Positions 33,697-42,203 of a stretch of DNA of 64,000 bases are shown here, piece by piece. Each line of letters begins with the position of its first letter. Position 1 is the stretch's first letter. Source of the DNA: Acidaminococcus fermentans DSM 20731 (GTDB lineage: Bacteria; Bacillota; Negativicutes; Acidaminococcales; Acidaminococcaceae); contig NC_013740.1 of assembly GCF_000025305.1 (NCBI RefSeq), positions 2,170,001 through 2,234,000 of the forward strand, in the 5' to 3' direction. The notes under the pieces were generated by a model that worked only from the letters and a program-made list of their open reading frames with translations, had not been told where the DNA came from and made no database searches. The position numbers and the translations under genes were made by a program.

Positions 33697-35172
33697 TCAT
33701 TCCTGATCCAGCTGAATTTCCGGAGCTGCCGGTACACCATTGGCTCTCTGGAAATGCGATACCACAAAAATCACGATGAATGCCACCAGTCCGCCAGGGA
33801 CCACGGCGCTGAGCCCATAGGGAGAATGGAGCCCATAGATCCAGTAAGCGGCTACAGCCGTCCCGGAGAGAATGGACCAGAAACCTGCACTCTGGGTCAC
33901 ATTCTTACAGAAAAGTCCGCAAATAAAAGCGGCAAAAGGCCCGGCACTGCGCAGTGCGAAACAGCTCATCATCACGGCGATGATATTGGAAGAGGTCAGT
34001 GCCACTCCCAATCCGACCAGGCCCACAATGGTCATCACCACTTTGGACACCCAGATTTCTTTCTTGTCATCATGGACGCCATGCATGATGTACGGGCGGT
34101 ACACATCATTGGTGAACATGGTTGCCGTCCCGATCATATTCCCAGAAGCCGAGCTGATGGTTGCCGCCACTACGGCAGCCAGGATGATCCCCGCCACAAC
34201 CGCCGGAGCAAAGCGCATGGTGGCATCCGCCAGGGCATTTTTCTGGGGCCCGGCCGCATACCCGTCGATACAGGTGTAGGCCATCAGCCCGATAATGGCC
34301 GGAACGATGGCATAAACAGCGGACAGCATCCCCGTGATTACGGATCCCACTTTGGCCGTACGCCCGTCTTTTGCCGAACAGTAGGTCTGTACGATTTCCT
34401 GCCCTGTGGGAAAAGTCATGCAGTACATGGCGATATACCCTATGATGGTGGGCAGTCCGATTTTCGTCATGCTCAGGAGATCCATATTCTGTCCCTGAGA
34501 CCCCTTAATGGCAGCAGCTTTGGCAAACAGTGCGCTGAATCCGCCCACTTCCGGATTTTCCGCCATGACGAACATGGCAATGGCCATCCCGATGGTGATG
34601 AACAGCACATGCATCATGTTGGCCGCCGCCACAGACGCAAACCCTCCGATCATCGTATAAACGATGACCACGCCAGTAGTGACAATGGCTGCGGTCTGGA
34701 AGCTCAGCCCGGTGATTACATTGATGATGGAAGCCGTTGCGATGATCTGTGCCCCGGTAGCCATAAACAAGGCCGTAATGGAAGTAAAAGCGGTCACAAT
34801 ATGGGAAGGTTTCCCATACCGGGTCCCGATGATCTGCGGAACCGTGGAAGCAGCCGCACGCCGGAAGTAAGGGGCAATGAACGACACAAGGATGAAACCG
34901 ATCCCCCCGGCGATTACATACCAGCTGGCAGACAGACCATACTGATACACATTGGTCGCAATACCAGTGGTACTGGCCCCGCCGGTATTGGCCGCAAACA
35001 AGGTTCCTGCCAGAGCCAGGGGACCAAGGGATTTCCCGGCCATCAGGAAGTCTTCATTGCTTTGAGAAGCTTTTTGTTTGGCTTTCCGTTTGGAAACCAC
35101 CAGGCCAATTACAATGGTCATTGCCATATAGAGGAGAATGATCATCAGGGCCGTTATCTGCTTAGAACTCAT
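33697..35172 (-). CDS. Sodium:solute symporter (SSS/SLC5) family
   Basis: A 491-residue protein with about 13 hydrophobic segments. It has the SSS features DFLMAGKSLGPLALAGTLFA near the N-terminus, GLSFQTAAIVTTGVVIVYTM and a GGFASVAAANMMHV stretch. Family members import amino acids, sugars, urea or carboxylates with sodium. In the diaminopropionate operon it is probably the uptake system for the amino-acid substrate. The ATG at 35172 has GGAAGGAG eight bases upstream; the 16 extra codons lack a site. Confidence 0.8.
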   Translation of the reverse strand: MSSKQITALMIILLYMAMTIVIGLVVSKRKAKQKASQSNEDFLMAGKSLGPLALAGTLFAANTGGASTTGIATNVYQYGLSASWYVIAGGIGFILVSFIAPYFRRAAASTVPQIIGTRYGKPSHIVTAFTSITALFMATGAQIIATASIINVITGLSFQTAAIVTTGVVIVYTMIGGFASVAAANMMHVLFITIGMAIAMFVMAENPEVGGFSALFAKAAAIKGSQGQNMDLLSMTKIGLPTIIGYIAMYCMTFPTGQEIVQTYCSAKDGRTAKVGSVITGMLSAVYAIVPAIIGLMAYTCIDGYAAGPQKNALADATMRFAPAVVAGIILAAVVAATISSASGNMIGTATMFTNDVYRPYIMHGVHDDKKEIWVSKVVMTIVGLVGLGVALTSSNIIAVMMSCFALRSAGPFAAFICGLFCKNVTQSAGFWSILSGTAVAAYWIYGLHSPYGLSAVVPGGLVAFIVIFVVSHFQRANGVPAAPEIQLDQE

Positions 35173-35253
35173 TTTTCCATCTCCTTCCAAAACGACAGCC
35201 TGCGGAATCCTGGCAACCATCCGCTCTGCAGCATCCGCAGGCTGGACTCTCTC

Positions 35254-36438
35254 TTATTTCATCAGAGCTTTCATCACTCCGTAATAGCAGTCCGTCACTT
35301 TGATCAGCTGATCCACTTCCACGTATTCGTTGACTGTATGGGCCAGATTTTCCTGGGACGGTCCCAGGCCAAAGGTCTTGATGCCTGCCTCTCCAGCATA
35401 ATGGCTGCCGTTGGTGCAGAAATTGTACTGGGTCACTTCCGGAGCATACCCCCGTTCTTCCAGTTCCTGTTTCACGGCCTGGACAAAATCAGCATCCTTG
35501 GCATACAGCCAGCCCGGGAAGAACCGTTCTCCTTCGATTTCCGCACCGGTGTAGCATTTTTCTTTCCCCACCGCATAGGAAACCTTCACTTTCAGTTCAG
35601 GATCTTCCGCCATCAGTTTTTCCAGCAGTTCCTGGATGGGTTTCAGCACACTTTCCTTGGTTTCCCCCACCAGCAGCCGGCGGTCATAGGAGGCCTTGCA
35701 GTATTCCGGAACCACGGAAGCACCGGGATACGGTTCAGATTTGATATCCACCAGCTCCAGGATTCCTTTGCCCAGGACAGGATGTTCCGGCGGCACCAGG
35801 GTACGGATGGCCTGGATTACCCCGGCCATTTTATAAACGGCGTTGATGCCTTTTTCCGGATTGGCACTGTGGCAGGGTTTCCCAAAAGTTTCCACCACAA
35901 TTTCCGCACGGCCCCGCTGTCCCACTTTCAGATTGCACCGGGAGGCTTCCCCGATGACCACGATATCCGGCTTCACATAGTCACTGATGGAACGGGAAGC
36001 CACTCCTTCAAAACATTCTTCGTGGACCACCCCGTCCACATAGATTTCTCCGGCAAAACCCCGGTTGGTGTCTTTGGCAAAGGCAATGGCGGCTGCCGTA
36101 TACCCGGCAATGGCTCCCTTCATGTCCGTGGTTCCCCGGCCATAGATCTTTCCCTCATGGATTTCCGCTCCAAAAGGAGGATGGATCCACTCTTTTTCAT
36201 TGGTCACCGGCACCGTATCCATATGACCATCGAACAGCAGCTTTTTGCCCGGACGTTTGCCCTTGATGCAGGCAATGAAATTCCCGTATTTGTCCACATG
36301 GATGGAATCAAATCCATTGGCTCTGCAGACTTCCTCCAGCACTTTGGCAGGCCCGTCTTCATGGCCGGAATAACTCTTCTGCTGTACCAGTTTCTGACAT
36401 AAAGCGATGGCCTGTTCCTGGGTTTCTTTATTGATCAT
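35254..36438 (-). CDS. YgeY-type M20 peptidase/amidohydrolase
   Basis: A 394-residue zinc hydrolase of family M20. FDGHMDTVPVT supplies the first metal histidine and aspartate, GRGTTDMKGAIAGY the bridging aspartate, and VVHEECFEG the catalytic glutamates. The arrangement fits the YgeY group, which in E. coli is encoded directly beside diaminopropionate ammonia-lyase (ygeX). It probably cleaves a peptide-like or N-acyl substrate to release an amino acid for the lyase. The ATG at 36438 is supported by AGGAGG. It follows dpaL by 28 bp. Confidence 0.85.
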   Translation of the reverse strand: MINKETQEQAIALCQKLVQQKSYSGHEDGPAKVLEEVCRANGFDSIHVDKYGNFIACIKGKRPGKKLLFDGHMDTVPVTNEKEWIHPPFGAEIHEGKIYGRGTTDMKGAIAGYTAAAIAFAKDTNRGFAGEIYVDGVVHEECFEGVASRSISDYVKPDIVVIGEASRCNLKVGQRGRAEIVVETFGKPCHSANPEKGINAVYKMAGVIQAIRTLVPPEHPVLGKGILELVDIKSEPYPGASVVPEYCKASYDRRLLVGETKESVLKPIQELLEKLMAEDPELKVKVSYAVGKEKCYTGAEIEGERFFPGWLYAKDADFVQAVKQELEERGYAPEVTQYNFCTNGSHYAGEAGIKTFGLGPSQENLAHTVNEYVEVDQLIKVTDCYYGVMKALMK

Positions 36439-36466
36439 TTTGCATTCCTCCTGTAACTGTATACTG

Positions 36467-37663
36467 TTATTTTCTGGGATACGTTCCATCCCAAACGATG
36501 TGCCGATAATTTTCCTGATCCGTTGCTCCTTCCGTGCTGAAGAACAGGATGCGGGAATCCTGATCCAGCTGAAGCTGTTCCTTCAGAGAATGGAGTTCCG
36601 GATTCCGCAGGATTTCACTGACCGCCCCAAAGGCAGCGGCTCCGCTTTCCCCGGAAATCACCCGGGGATCCCCGCCTGCCGGATTGCCCAGGATCCGCAT
36701 TCCCTGGGCGGCAGCATAATCCGGGCAGGAGAGAAAGAAATCTGCATAATCCTTCAGGACCTGCCAGCCGATGCTGCAGGGTTCCCCGCAGGCCAGTCCG
36801 GCCATGATTGTCCGCATGGATCCGGTGACCGGATGGAGTTTTCCGTCATGAGCCCGGGCGGTCCGGAAAAGACAATCGGCCGCATTGGGTTCCACAATGG
36901 CAATGATGGGTTTTTCCGATCCATACAGAGAGGAAAACAGTCCGGTAATAGCGCCTGCCATGGATCCGACCCCTGCCTGGAGAAAGATATGGGTGGGCTT
37001 TTCCGGCAGCTGCTCATAGGCTTCCAGTCCCATGGTCCCGTACCCCTGCATAATCCAGCGGGGGATGGATTCATACCCTTCCCATGCCGTATCCTGGACC
37101 ATGACCCAGCCCTTTTCCTCGGCCTGCCGGTTGGCCAGGCGGACTGCATCATCGTAATTCAGATCTGTAATGGAAGCCTCTGCCCCTTCAGCCCGGATAT
37201 TCTCCAAGCGTTCCCGGGCGCTCCCTTCCGGCATATAGACCACCGACTTCTGCCGGAGCTGCCGTGCCGTCCAGGCTACCCCCCGGCCATGGTTTCCGTC
37301 CGTAGCCGTCACAAAGGTAATGTCTCCCAGTGCTTTGCGGGAAGCTTCCGCAGTCAGGAACCTGTAATCCACTTCCTCCATGGGTTTTCCCAGCCGGTCT
37401 GCCAGATAATGGCCCATGGCATAGCTTCCGCCCAGAACCTTGAACGCATTCAGCCCGAACCGGTAGGATTCATCTTTTACATAAATATTTCCTACCCCCA
37501 GTTCCCTGGCGGTTTCCTGAAGACAGGCCAGAGGCGTTTCCTGATAGACAGGAAAACTCTGATGGTAAGCTTTGACCTTTTCTTCCACCGGCTTGCTGAG
37601 AAAGGTCAGATCTGTTTTCTGTGTTCCATGGTCCAAAGCGACCATGGCAAATTTCTGTTCCAT
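36467..37663 (-). CDS. dpaL: Diaminopropionate ammonia-lyase
   Basis: A 398-residue PLP enzyme of fold type II. It converts 2,3-diaminopropionate (either enantiomer in the family) to pyruvate and two ammonia. RFGLNAFKVLGGSYA gives the PLP lysine at K75, TATDGNHGRGVAWTA the phosphate and substrate loop, and QAGVGSMAGA the glycine loop. The length matches the E. coli enzyme (about 398). It is the first gene after a near-consensus sigma-54 promoter and is followed by YgeY, a symporter, D-aminoacylase and RidA, so the operon should feed amino acids into pyruvate. Confidence 0.92.
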   Translation of the reverse strand: MEQKFAMVALDHGTQKTDLTFLSKPVEEKVKAYHQSFPVYQETPLACLQETARELGVGNIYVKDESYRFGLNAFKVLGGSYAMGHYLADRLGKPMEEVDYRFLTAEASRKALGDITFVTATDGNHGRGVAWTARQLRQKSVVYMPEGSARERLENIRAEGAEASITDLNYDDAVRLANRQAEEKGWVMVQDTAWEGYESIPRWIMQGYGTMGLEAYEQLPEKPTHIFLQAGVGSMAGAITGLFSSLYGSEKPIIAIVEPNAADCLFRTARAHDGKLHPVTGSMRTIMAGLACGEPCSIGWQVLKDYADFFLSCPDYAAAQGMRILGNPAGGDPRVISGESGAAAFGAVSEILRNPELHSLKEQLQLDQDSRILFFSTEGATDQENYRHIVWDGTYPRK

Positions 37664-37698
37664 ATGACGACCCCTTTCTGTTGATTCGCCTTTATATA

Positions 37699-37716
37699 TT
37701 GCAAATACCGTGCCAA
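37699..37716 (-). promoter_or_regulatory. Sigma-54 (-24/-12) promoter of the dpaL operon
   Basis: On the minus strand TTGGCACGGTATTTGCAA matches the RpoN consensus TGGCAC-N5-TTGCA with the invariant GG and GC ten bases apart. Transcription would start near 37689, about 26 bases before the dpaL ATG. The adjacent gene encodes a sigma-54 activator. Confidence 0.9.
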
Positions 37717-37747
37717 CTTTTTTTCGTTTTTTCTCTACACAGAAAAA

Positions 37748-37788
37748 GCACAGATAAATTCCGGGATCTCCCCCGTTTTTATCTGTGC
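37748..37788 (-). terminator. Terminator of the sigma-54 activator gene
   Basis: GCACAGATAAA (37748-37758) pairs with TTTATCTGTGC (37778-37788), followed on the minus strand by TTTTTCT. It separates the activator transcript from the dpaL promoter. Confidence 0.75.
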
Positions 37789-37834
37789 CAGATGCAATTT
37801 TCACCCCGCCTGTCACTCTGCAGGGGTTTTATTT

Positions 37835-37889
37835 TTATCATTTTGATAAGTATTTCTTCTCATTTTGAGAAAATTTCTCATTATAAGAA
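37835..37889. promoter_or_regulatory. Three tandem enhancer-like palindromes for the sigma-54 activator
   Basis: TTATCATTTTGATAA (37835-37849), TTCTCATTTTGAGAA (37857-37871) and TTCTCATTATAAGAA (37875-37889) are 15-bp palindromes with centres 22 and 18 bases apart. They lie about 140-180 bases upstream of the -24/-12 promoter, the usual place for an upstream activating sequence, just after the activator's stop codon. Confidence 0.75.
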
Positions 37890-37897
37890 TTTCTATT

Positions 37898-39688
37898 TTA
37901 CAGTCCGTACTGCTGGATCTTCCGGTACAGGGTTGCCATCCCGATACCCAGTTTCCTGGCCGCCATGGCTTTCCCGGCCGTATGGTTCCCGCATTGGAGA
38001 AGGGCCTGCCGGATGGCATTCTTTTCCAATTCCCGCAGAGAAAGGATCTGTCCCGCCCCGGTTTGTTTTCCAGGACCATTTTCTGTCGGCGCCGCTGCTT
38101 CCCGGCTCCCGGTACGGATATCTTCCGGCAGCATGGAGACATCCAGCGTCCCATCCTCGCCCATGAGATTCACCATGTATTCCACCGCATTTTCCAGTTC
38201 CCGGACATTCCCCGGCCACCGGTACCCCTTCAGGGCATCCATGACCTCTTCCGTGAGACGAGGTGCCTTTTTCCCGAATTTCCGGGCAAACCGCTGACTG
38301 TAGAAAAGGGTCAGATCTTCGATATCTTCCAACCGTTCCCGCAGAGGAGCCACCCGCAAAGGGATCACATCCAGACGATAGTACAGGTCTTCCCGGAACC
38401 GCTTCTCCCGGACCATTTTCTTCAGATCCTTGTTGGTGGCCGCAATGACCCGCACATCGATATCCATCAGCTGATTGGATCCGATCCGTACAATCTTCCG
38501 TTCCTGGAGCACCCGCAGCAGTTTGGACTGGAGATACAGGGGCATGTCCCCGATTTCATCCAGGAAGATGACCCCTTCATTGGTCAGTTCGAATTTTCCC
38601 ATCCGTCCATTGGGATCCGCTCCGGTAAAGGCCCCCTTCACATAGCCGAACAATTCACTTTCCATAATGGATTCCGGGATGGCCGCACAGTTCAGGGCAA
38701 TGAACCGCTTGTCCCGCCGGTCGCTTTCCCGCCAGATGGACGTGGCCACCATTTCCTTCCCGGTACCGCTTTCGCCGGTGATCAGCACCGTAGAGGTACT
38801 GCGGGCCACCTTGCTGATTTCTTCCTTCAGTTTCAGGGTAGCCGGACTGGAGCCCAGAATGCTGGTTTTGTCCACCGCCGGCAGTGCTGCTGTTTCAAAA
38901 TACCGCTCTTTGATTTCCCTGCTGCGGTAAAAAATCAGGACGCTCTGGTAATCCCGGGTTGGCTGCGGCACCGGCAGATAGGTCCCCATGAGCCGGTACT
39001 GCCGTCCCAGGGCCGTCAGGCTGTATTCCGTATATTTGGCCAGATTATCCCCGGTGGCTTCCAGAAAAATCCGCTCGCCGGCCAGGTTGGGCGTTTCCAG
39101 TTGTTCCATGGCAGCCCGGTTGCAATCCGTCACCCGAAAATCCTTCCCCAGGATCAGGATTCCCTGCTGGATATGCTCCAGGGTGGCATTCAGGGTGCTC
39201 AGCAGTGCTTCCCGCTGAAGAGCCCGTTCCCGCTCCATGGCTTTGACGGAAATGAAGTCGGCAATCTGTTCGATCAGTTCCAGGAACAGCGTTTCATTTT
39301 CCAGGATATGCAGTTTCTGTTCCCGGCTGCTTCCCACCAGGCCGATGACCCCGATGGGATGGCCTTCCGCCAGGATCGGCATGGCCAGTTCGATTTCTTC
39401 CGGACAGTTGAGAAAATTGGGACAGCCCTGGCAGACCAGTTCTTCCCCGGGCTGGTAAATGACCCTGCGTTTCCCGGTTTCCAGTACCTTCCGGTACACA
39501 TGGCCTTCCTGGGCCATACTGGCATCCACCCCTGCCGCGAACATGCCGGTCCCGGCGACCCGGTACAGGTTGTCGTCCACCACTTCCACATCCACCCCGG
39601 CGATTTTCGAAATGATCCCCGCGTAAGAAGCCACCGTCCGCTGGATGTTCCGGAGCCTGGACCGGATTTCGTCCCCTGCTTTTTCCAT
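37898..39688 (-). CDS. Sigma-54-dependent enhancer-binding protein, YgeV-like
   Basis: A 596-residue activator. The N-terminal sensory part (about 1-170) carries a C86-x2-C89-x5-C95 cluster (CQGCPNFLNC), and a PAS-like domain follows (about 170-280). The AAA+ domain has GESGTGKE (Walker A), GAFTGA (sigma-54 contact) and GVIFLDEIGDM (Walker B). The C-terminus is a Fis-type helix-turn-helix (AARKLGIGMATLYRKIQQYG). The layout and cysteine cluster recall E. coli YgeV, encoded next to ygeX-ygeY. Its target is almost surely the -24/-12 promoter of dpaL. A palindrome like the enhancer sites overlaps its own promoter. Confidence 0.9.
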   Translation of the reverse strand: MEKAGDEIRSRLRNIQRTVASYAGIISKIAGVDVEVVDDNLYRVAGTGMFAAGVDASMAQEGHVYRKVLETGKRRVIYQPGEELVCQGCPNFLNCPEEIELAMPILAEGHPIGVIGLVGSSREQKLHILENETLFLELIEQIADFISVKAMERERALQREALLSTLNATLEHIQQGILILGKDFRVTDCNRAAMEQLETPNLAGERIFLEATGDNLAKYTEYSLTALGRQYRLMGTYLPVPQPTRDYQSVLIFYRSREIKERYFETAALPAVDKTSILGSSPATLKLKEEISKVARSTSTVLITGESGTGKEMVATSIWRESDRRDKRFIALNCAAIPESIMESELFGYVKGAFTGADPNGRMGKFELTNEGVIFLDEIGDMPLYLQSKLLRVLQERKIVRIGSNQLMDIDVRVIAATNKDLKKMVREKRFREDLYYRLDVIPLRVAPLRERLEDIEDLTLFYSQRFARKFGKKAPRLTEEVMDALKGYRWPGNVRELENAVEYMVNLMGEDGTLDVSMLPEDIRTGSREAAAPTENGPGKQTGAGQILSLRELEKNAIRQALLQCGNHTAGKAMAARKLGIGMATLYRKIQQYGL

Positions 39689-39734
39689 AGAGAATACGCT
39701 CCCTTCTCTTTCGCTGCCCTTATTCTACTGTTTT

Positions 39735-39749
39735 TTCTCAAAAAGAGAA
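39735..39749. promoter_or_regulatory. Fourth activator-type palindrome, in the activator/symporter divergent region
   Basis: TTCTCAAAAAGAGAA has the same TTCTC/GAGAA arms as the enhancer palindromes near 37864. It overlaps the presumed -35 region of the activator gene (its -10, TAGAAT, is the complement of 39722-39727), which would fit autorepression. Confidence 0.65.
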
Positions 39750-39831
39750 AGGGTGCTGCTGCACCGCCCCCCGCTTTGTAAAATTTGCGTAATGTTTTTG
39801 TGAAATATATGTAAATCTCTTTCTCTTTTTC

Positions 39832-39853
39832 GTGTATAATAATTTTTATACAC
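39832..39853 (+). promoter_or_regulatory. -10 box and operator-like palindrome before the DAACS symporter
   Basis: GTGTATAA (39832-39839) and TTATACAC (39846-39853) are perfect inverted arms, and TATAAT (39835-39840) lies within the left arm. A repressor bound here would block transcription. The shape is loosely like an ARG box, but the regulator is unknown. Confidence 0.5.
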
Positions 39854-39877
39854 AAAAACTTTAGGAGGAGACTCATC

Positions 39878-41083
39878 ATGTGGAAAAAATACCAAAGTAT
39901 ACCGTTGATCTACAAAATGGTAACAGGCATGGTGCTGGGCATCCTGGCCGGCTGGTCCATGGGACCTGATGCCGTCTGGTTCCAGCCGCTGGGGAAATTT
40001 TTCCTCACCTGTCTCAAATGCATCGCCATGCCGCTGGTCATCGTAAACCTGATCGCCGGCATTTCCAATCTGGACAGTCCGGAATCTTTCGGTCGTATCG
40101 GCGGACGGATCATCTTCTATTACATTGCCACCAGTGCCGTGGCCATGGTGGTGGGTATGGTCATTTCCCTGATCATCCAGCCCGGCGTCAACCTGCCTCT
40201 GGAAGGGACCTACAAAGGGGTCGTGGGTGAACTGCCCACCATCAGTTCCACTCTGCTGGCCCTGATTCCCGGCAACGTGTTCAAAGCCATGATGGAAGGC
40301 CGGTTCGACCAGATTGTCTTCGTCAGTGCCGTCACCGGCATCGCTCTCCTTCTGCTGCCGGAAGCTCCCCGGAAACGGCTGGCCACTTTCTTCCAGGATA
40401 TGTCCGACCTGATGGGAAAGGTGGTATCCATTGTGATGATCCTGGCCCCCTATGGGATTTTTGCCCTCATTGCCGTTTCCGTCGGCAAATACGGCAGCAA
40501 GATCTTCGGCACCCTGGCCAAATACATCGGCAGTGTGTACCTGGGGATCTTTGCCATGTGTTGTCTGTATGCCACCCTGGTATTCCTGTTCACCCGGATT
40601 ACACCCCGGGAATTCTTCCGGAAAGCCAGCCGGATCATGGTCACCGCTTTCAGCACCTGTTCCAGCACCAGTTCCATCCCCATCAACATGGCCTGTGCGG
40701 AAAGCCTGGGCGCCCCTAAAAAAGTGTACTCCTTCACCATTCCTCTGGGTGCACAGATCAATAAGGACGGAACCTGCGTCTGCCTGACCACGGTATTTAT
40801 TATGACGGCCCAGGCCATTGGTGCTCCGCTGGATCTGGGACTGATGCTGAAAGTGCTGATCCTGGGCCTGATCCTCACCACCGGCAGCGGCGCCGTGCCC
40901 AGCGGTATGCTGGTCATCCTGGCCATCCTGTTGGAAAGCCTGGGATTCCCGTTGGAAATCGTGGGTCTTGTAGCCGGTGTCCACGCTTTCAACGATATGG
41001 GCATGACCATGATCAACTGCCTGGGAGACCTGGCCGGAACGGTGATCGTAGGGAATGCGGAAAAGAAACGGATAAGTGCCTGA
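39878..41083 (+). CDS. Dicarboxylate/amino acid:cation symporter (DAACS)
   Basis: A 401-residue GltP/SstT-type symporter. It has the serine-rich re-entrant loop CSSTSSIP, the TM7 motif PLGAQINKDGT (usually NMDGT), and TTGSGAVPSG in the second hairpin. Eight helices and two hairpins are expected. The cargo is glutamate, aspartate, a C4-dicarboxylate or a small neutral amino acid; the K in place of M in the NMDGT motif argues against a standard glutamate carrier. The ATG is preceded by AGGAGG at 39863-39868. It is divergent from the YgeV-like activator and may share its control. Confidence 0.85.
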   Translation: MWKKYQSIPLIYKMVTGMVLGILAGWSMGPDAVWFQPLGKFFLTCLKCIAMPLVIVNLIAGISNLDSPESFGRIGGRIIFYYIATSAVAMVVGMVISLIIQPGVNLPLEGTYKGVVGELPTISSTLLALIPGNVFKAMMEGRFDQIVFVSAVTGIALLLLPEAPRKRLATFFQDMSDLMGKVVSIVMILAPYGIFALIAVSVGKYGSKIFGTLAKYIGSVYLGIFAMCCLYATLVFLFTRITPREFFRKASRIMVTAFSTCSSTSSIPINMACAESLGAPKKVYSFTIPLGAQINKDGTCVCLTTVFIMTAQAIGAPLDLGLMLKVLILGLILTTGSGAVPSGMLVILAILLESLGFPLEIVGLVAGVHAFNDMGMTMINCLGDLAGTVIVGNAEKKRISA

Positions 41084-41099
41084 GAAAATGAACGGCCAC

Positions 41100-41150
41100 A
41101 AAACAACACCATCCTGTTTGCCAATCAGGCAGACAGGATGGTGTTGTTTT
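41100..41150 (+). terminator. Terminator of the DAACS symporter gene
   Basis: AAAACAACACCATCCTGT (41100-41117) pairs with ACAGGATGGTGTTGTTTT (41133-41150), an 18-bp perfect stem with T-rich end. Confidence 0.9.
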
Positions 41151-41285
41151 GTCTGTATTATTTTGTAGAAGCCTTGATCAAAGCCTTAAAGAAGCCCATG
41201 CAGATTTCTGTATCACAGAATTTCTCTTTGTCCATGATGAATATAAAGAAGATCTTGCATACTTTTCCTACCATTTCCCTTACAA

Positions 41286-41314
41286 TTTTCACTCACTTCA
41301 CCATATGTTATACT
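41286..41314 (+). promoter_or_regulatory. Possible promoter of the alpha/beta hydrolase gene
   Basis: TATACT at 41309-41314 with a weak TTTTCA at 41286-41291 (17-base spacer), 40 bases before the start codon. The rest of 41151-41285 shows no gene. Confidence 0.45.
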
Positions 41315-41354
41315 TTATTCAGAATCTTCAATTTTATCTTCAGGAGGTCAAGCC

Positions 41355-42203
41355 ATGCCATTTATTACAACCAACGACAATGTTTCCATTTACTACGAAA
41401 TCCATGGGGAAGGAAAACCCTTATTCATGCTGCCCGGATGGACCTGTTCCACCAAATTCTGGAAATACAATGTGGACGAACTTGCCCGTCATTTCCAGGT
41501 TGTCCTGATGGATATGCGGGGCCATGGGGAATCAGAAAAAGTACTCCACAGCCACCGCATTTCCCGATATGCCATGGATGTAAAGAATCTGCTGGATGCC
41601 CTGGACCTGAAAGATGTGACAGTACTGGGTTGGTCCATGGGCGCCTCCATCCTCTGGAGTTATATCGAATTATTTGGAAACTACCGGATCGACAGCCTCA
41701 TCTGCGTAGATCAGTCCCCAGCCCAATATGTGAAATCCGATTGGCCCTGGGGACAGAAAGCCTGTTTTGATGTGGAAACCTTCATGAAAACCTGTTTTGC
41801 GGCCAAAAGCGATCCACGGGGCGCCGCCGAAGGACTTGTCAGTGCCTGTCTGAAACACGCACCATCAGCAGAAGACCGCAATATGCTGGTGGATGAAATC
41901 TGCAAATGCCCTCCCTATGTGCGGATTGAAATCATGCGGGACCACACCAACCTGGACTGGCGGGATTTCCTGCCGCATATCAACATCCCCACCCTGGTCT
42001 GCTGCGCCCGGGAAAGCAAGGTCTTCGATGTACACGGAAGTGCCTGGGTCGGGGAACACATCCCCGGTGCCCAAACCGTAATCTTTGAGGACTGCAGCCA
42101 TATGCTGTTCTGGGAAAAACCGGAACAGTTCAATCAGTGTGTTACAAAATTCATTGAGAATATAAAAAATGGTAAATTGCAAGTTGAATTTGAACAACTA
42201 TAA
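41355..42203 (+). CDS. Alpha/beta hydrolase-fold esterase or lactonase
   Basis: A 282-residue alpha/beta hydrolase. The oxyanion region is FMLPGWTCSTKFW, the nucleophile elbow GWSMGA has S94, an acid follows in the later strands, and the histidine lies in CSHMLFWEKPEQF. The class is esterase/lactonase/haloperoxidase-like; the substrate is unknown. AGGAGG lies eight bases before the ATG. Its last codons (KLQVEFEQL and stop) lie in the terminal inverted repeat of the adjacent IS30-type remnant, so the natural C-terminus was replaced by insertion. The catalytic core is intact, so the protein may still work. Confidence 0.8.
   Translation: MPFITTNDNVSIYYEIHGEGKPLFMLPGWTCSTKFWKYNVDELARHFQVVLMDMRGHGESEKVLHSHRISRYAMDVKNLLDALDLKDVTVLGWSMGASILWSYIELFGNYRIDSLICVDQSPAQYVKSDWPWGQKACFDVETFMKTCFAAKSDPRGAAEGLVSACLKHAPSAEDRNMLVDEICKCPPYVRIEIMRDHTNLDWRDFLPHINIPTLVCCARESKVFDVHGSAWVGEHIPGAQTVIFEDCSHMLFWEKPEQFNQCVTKFIENIKNGKLQVEFEQL

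Noticed and set aside
37803-37836. A CCCCGC...GCAGGGG hairpin followed by TTTTATTTTT on the plus strand
   Set aside because: No plus-strand gene ends here, so it is not called a terminator; the stem is also interrupted.
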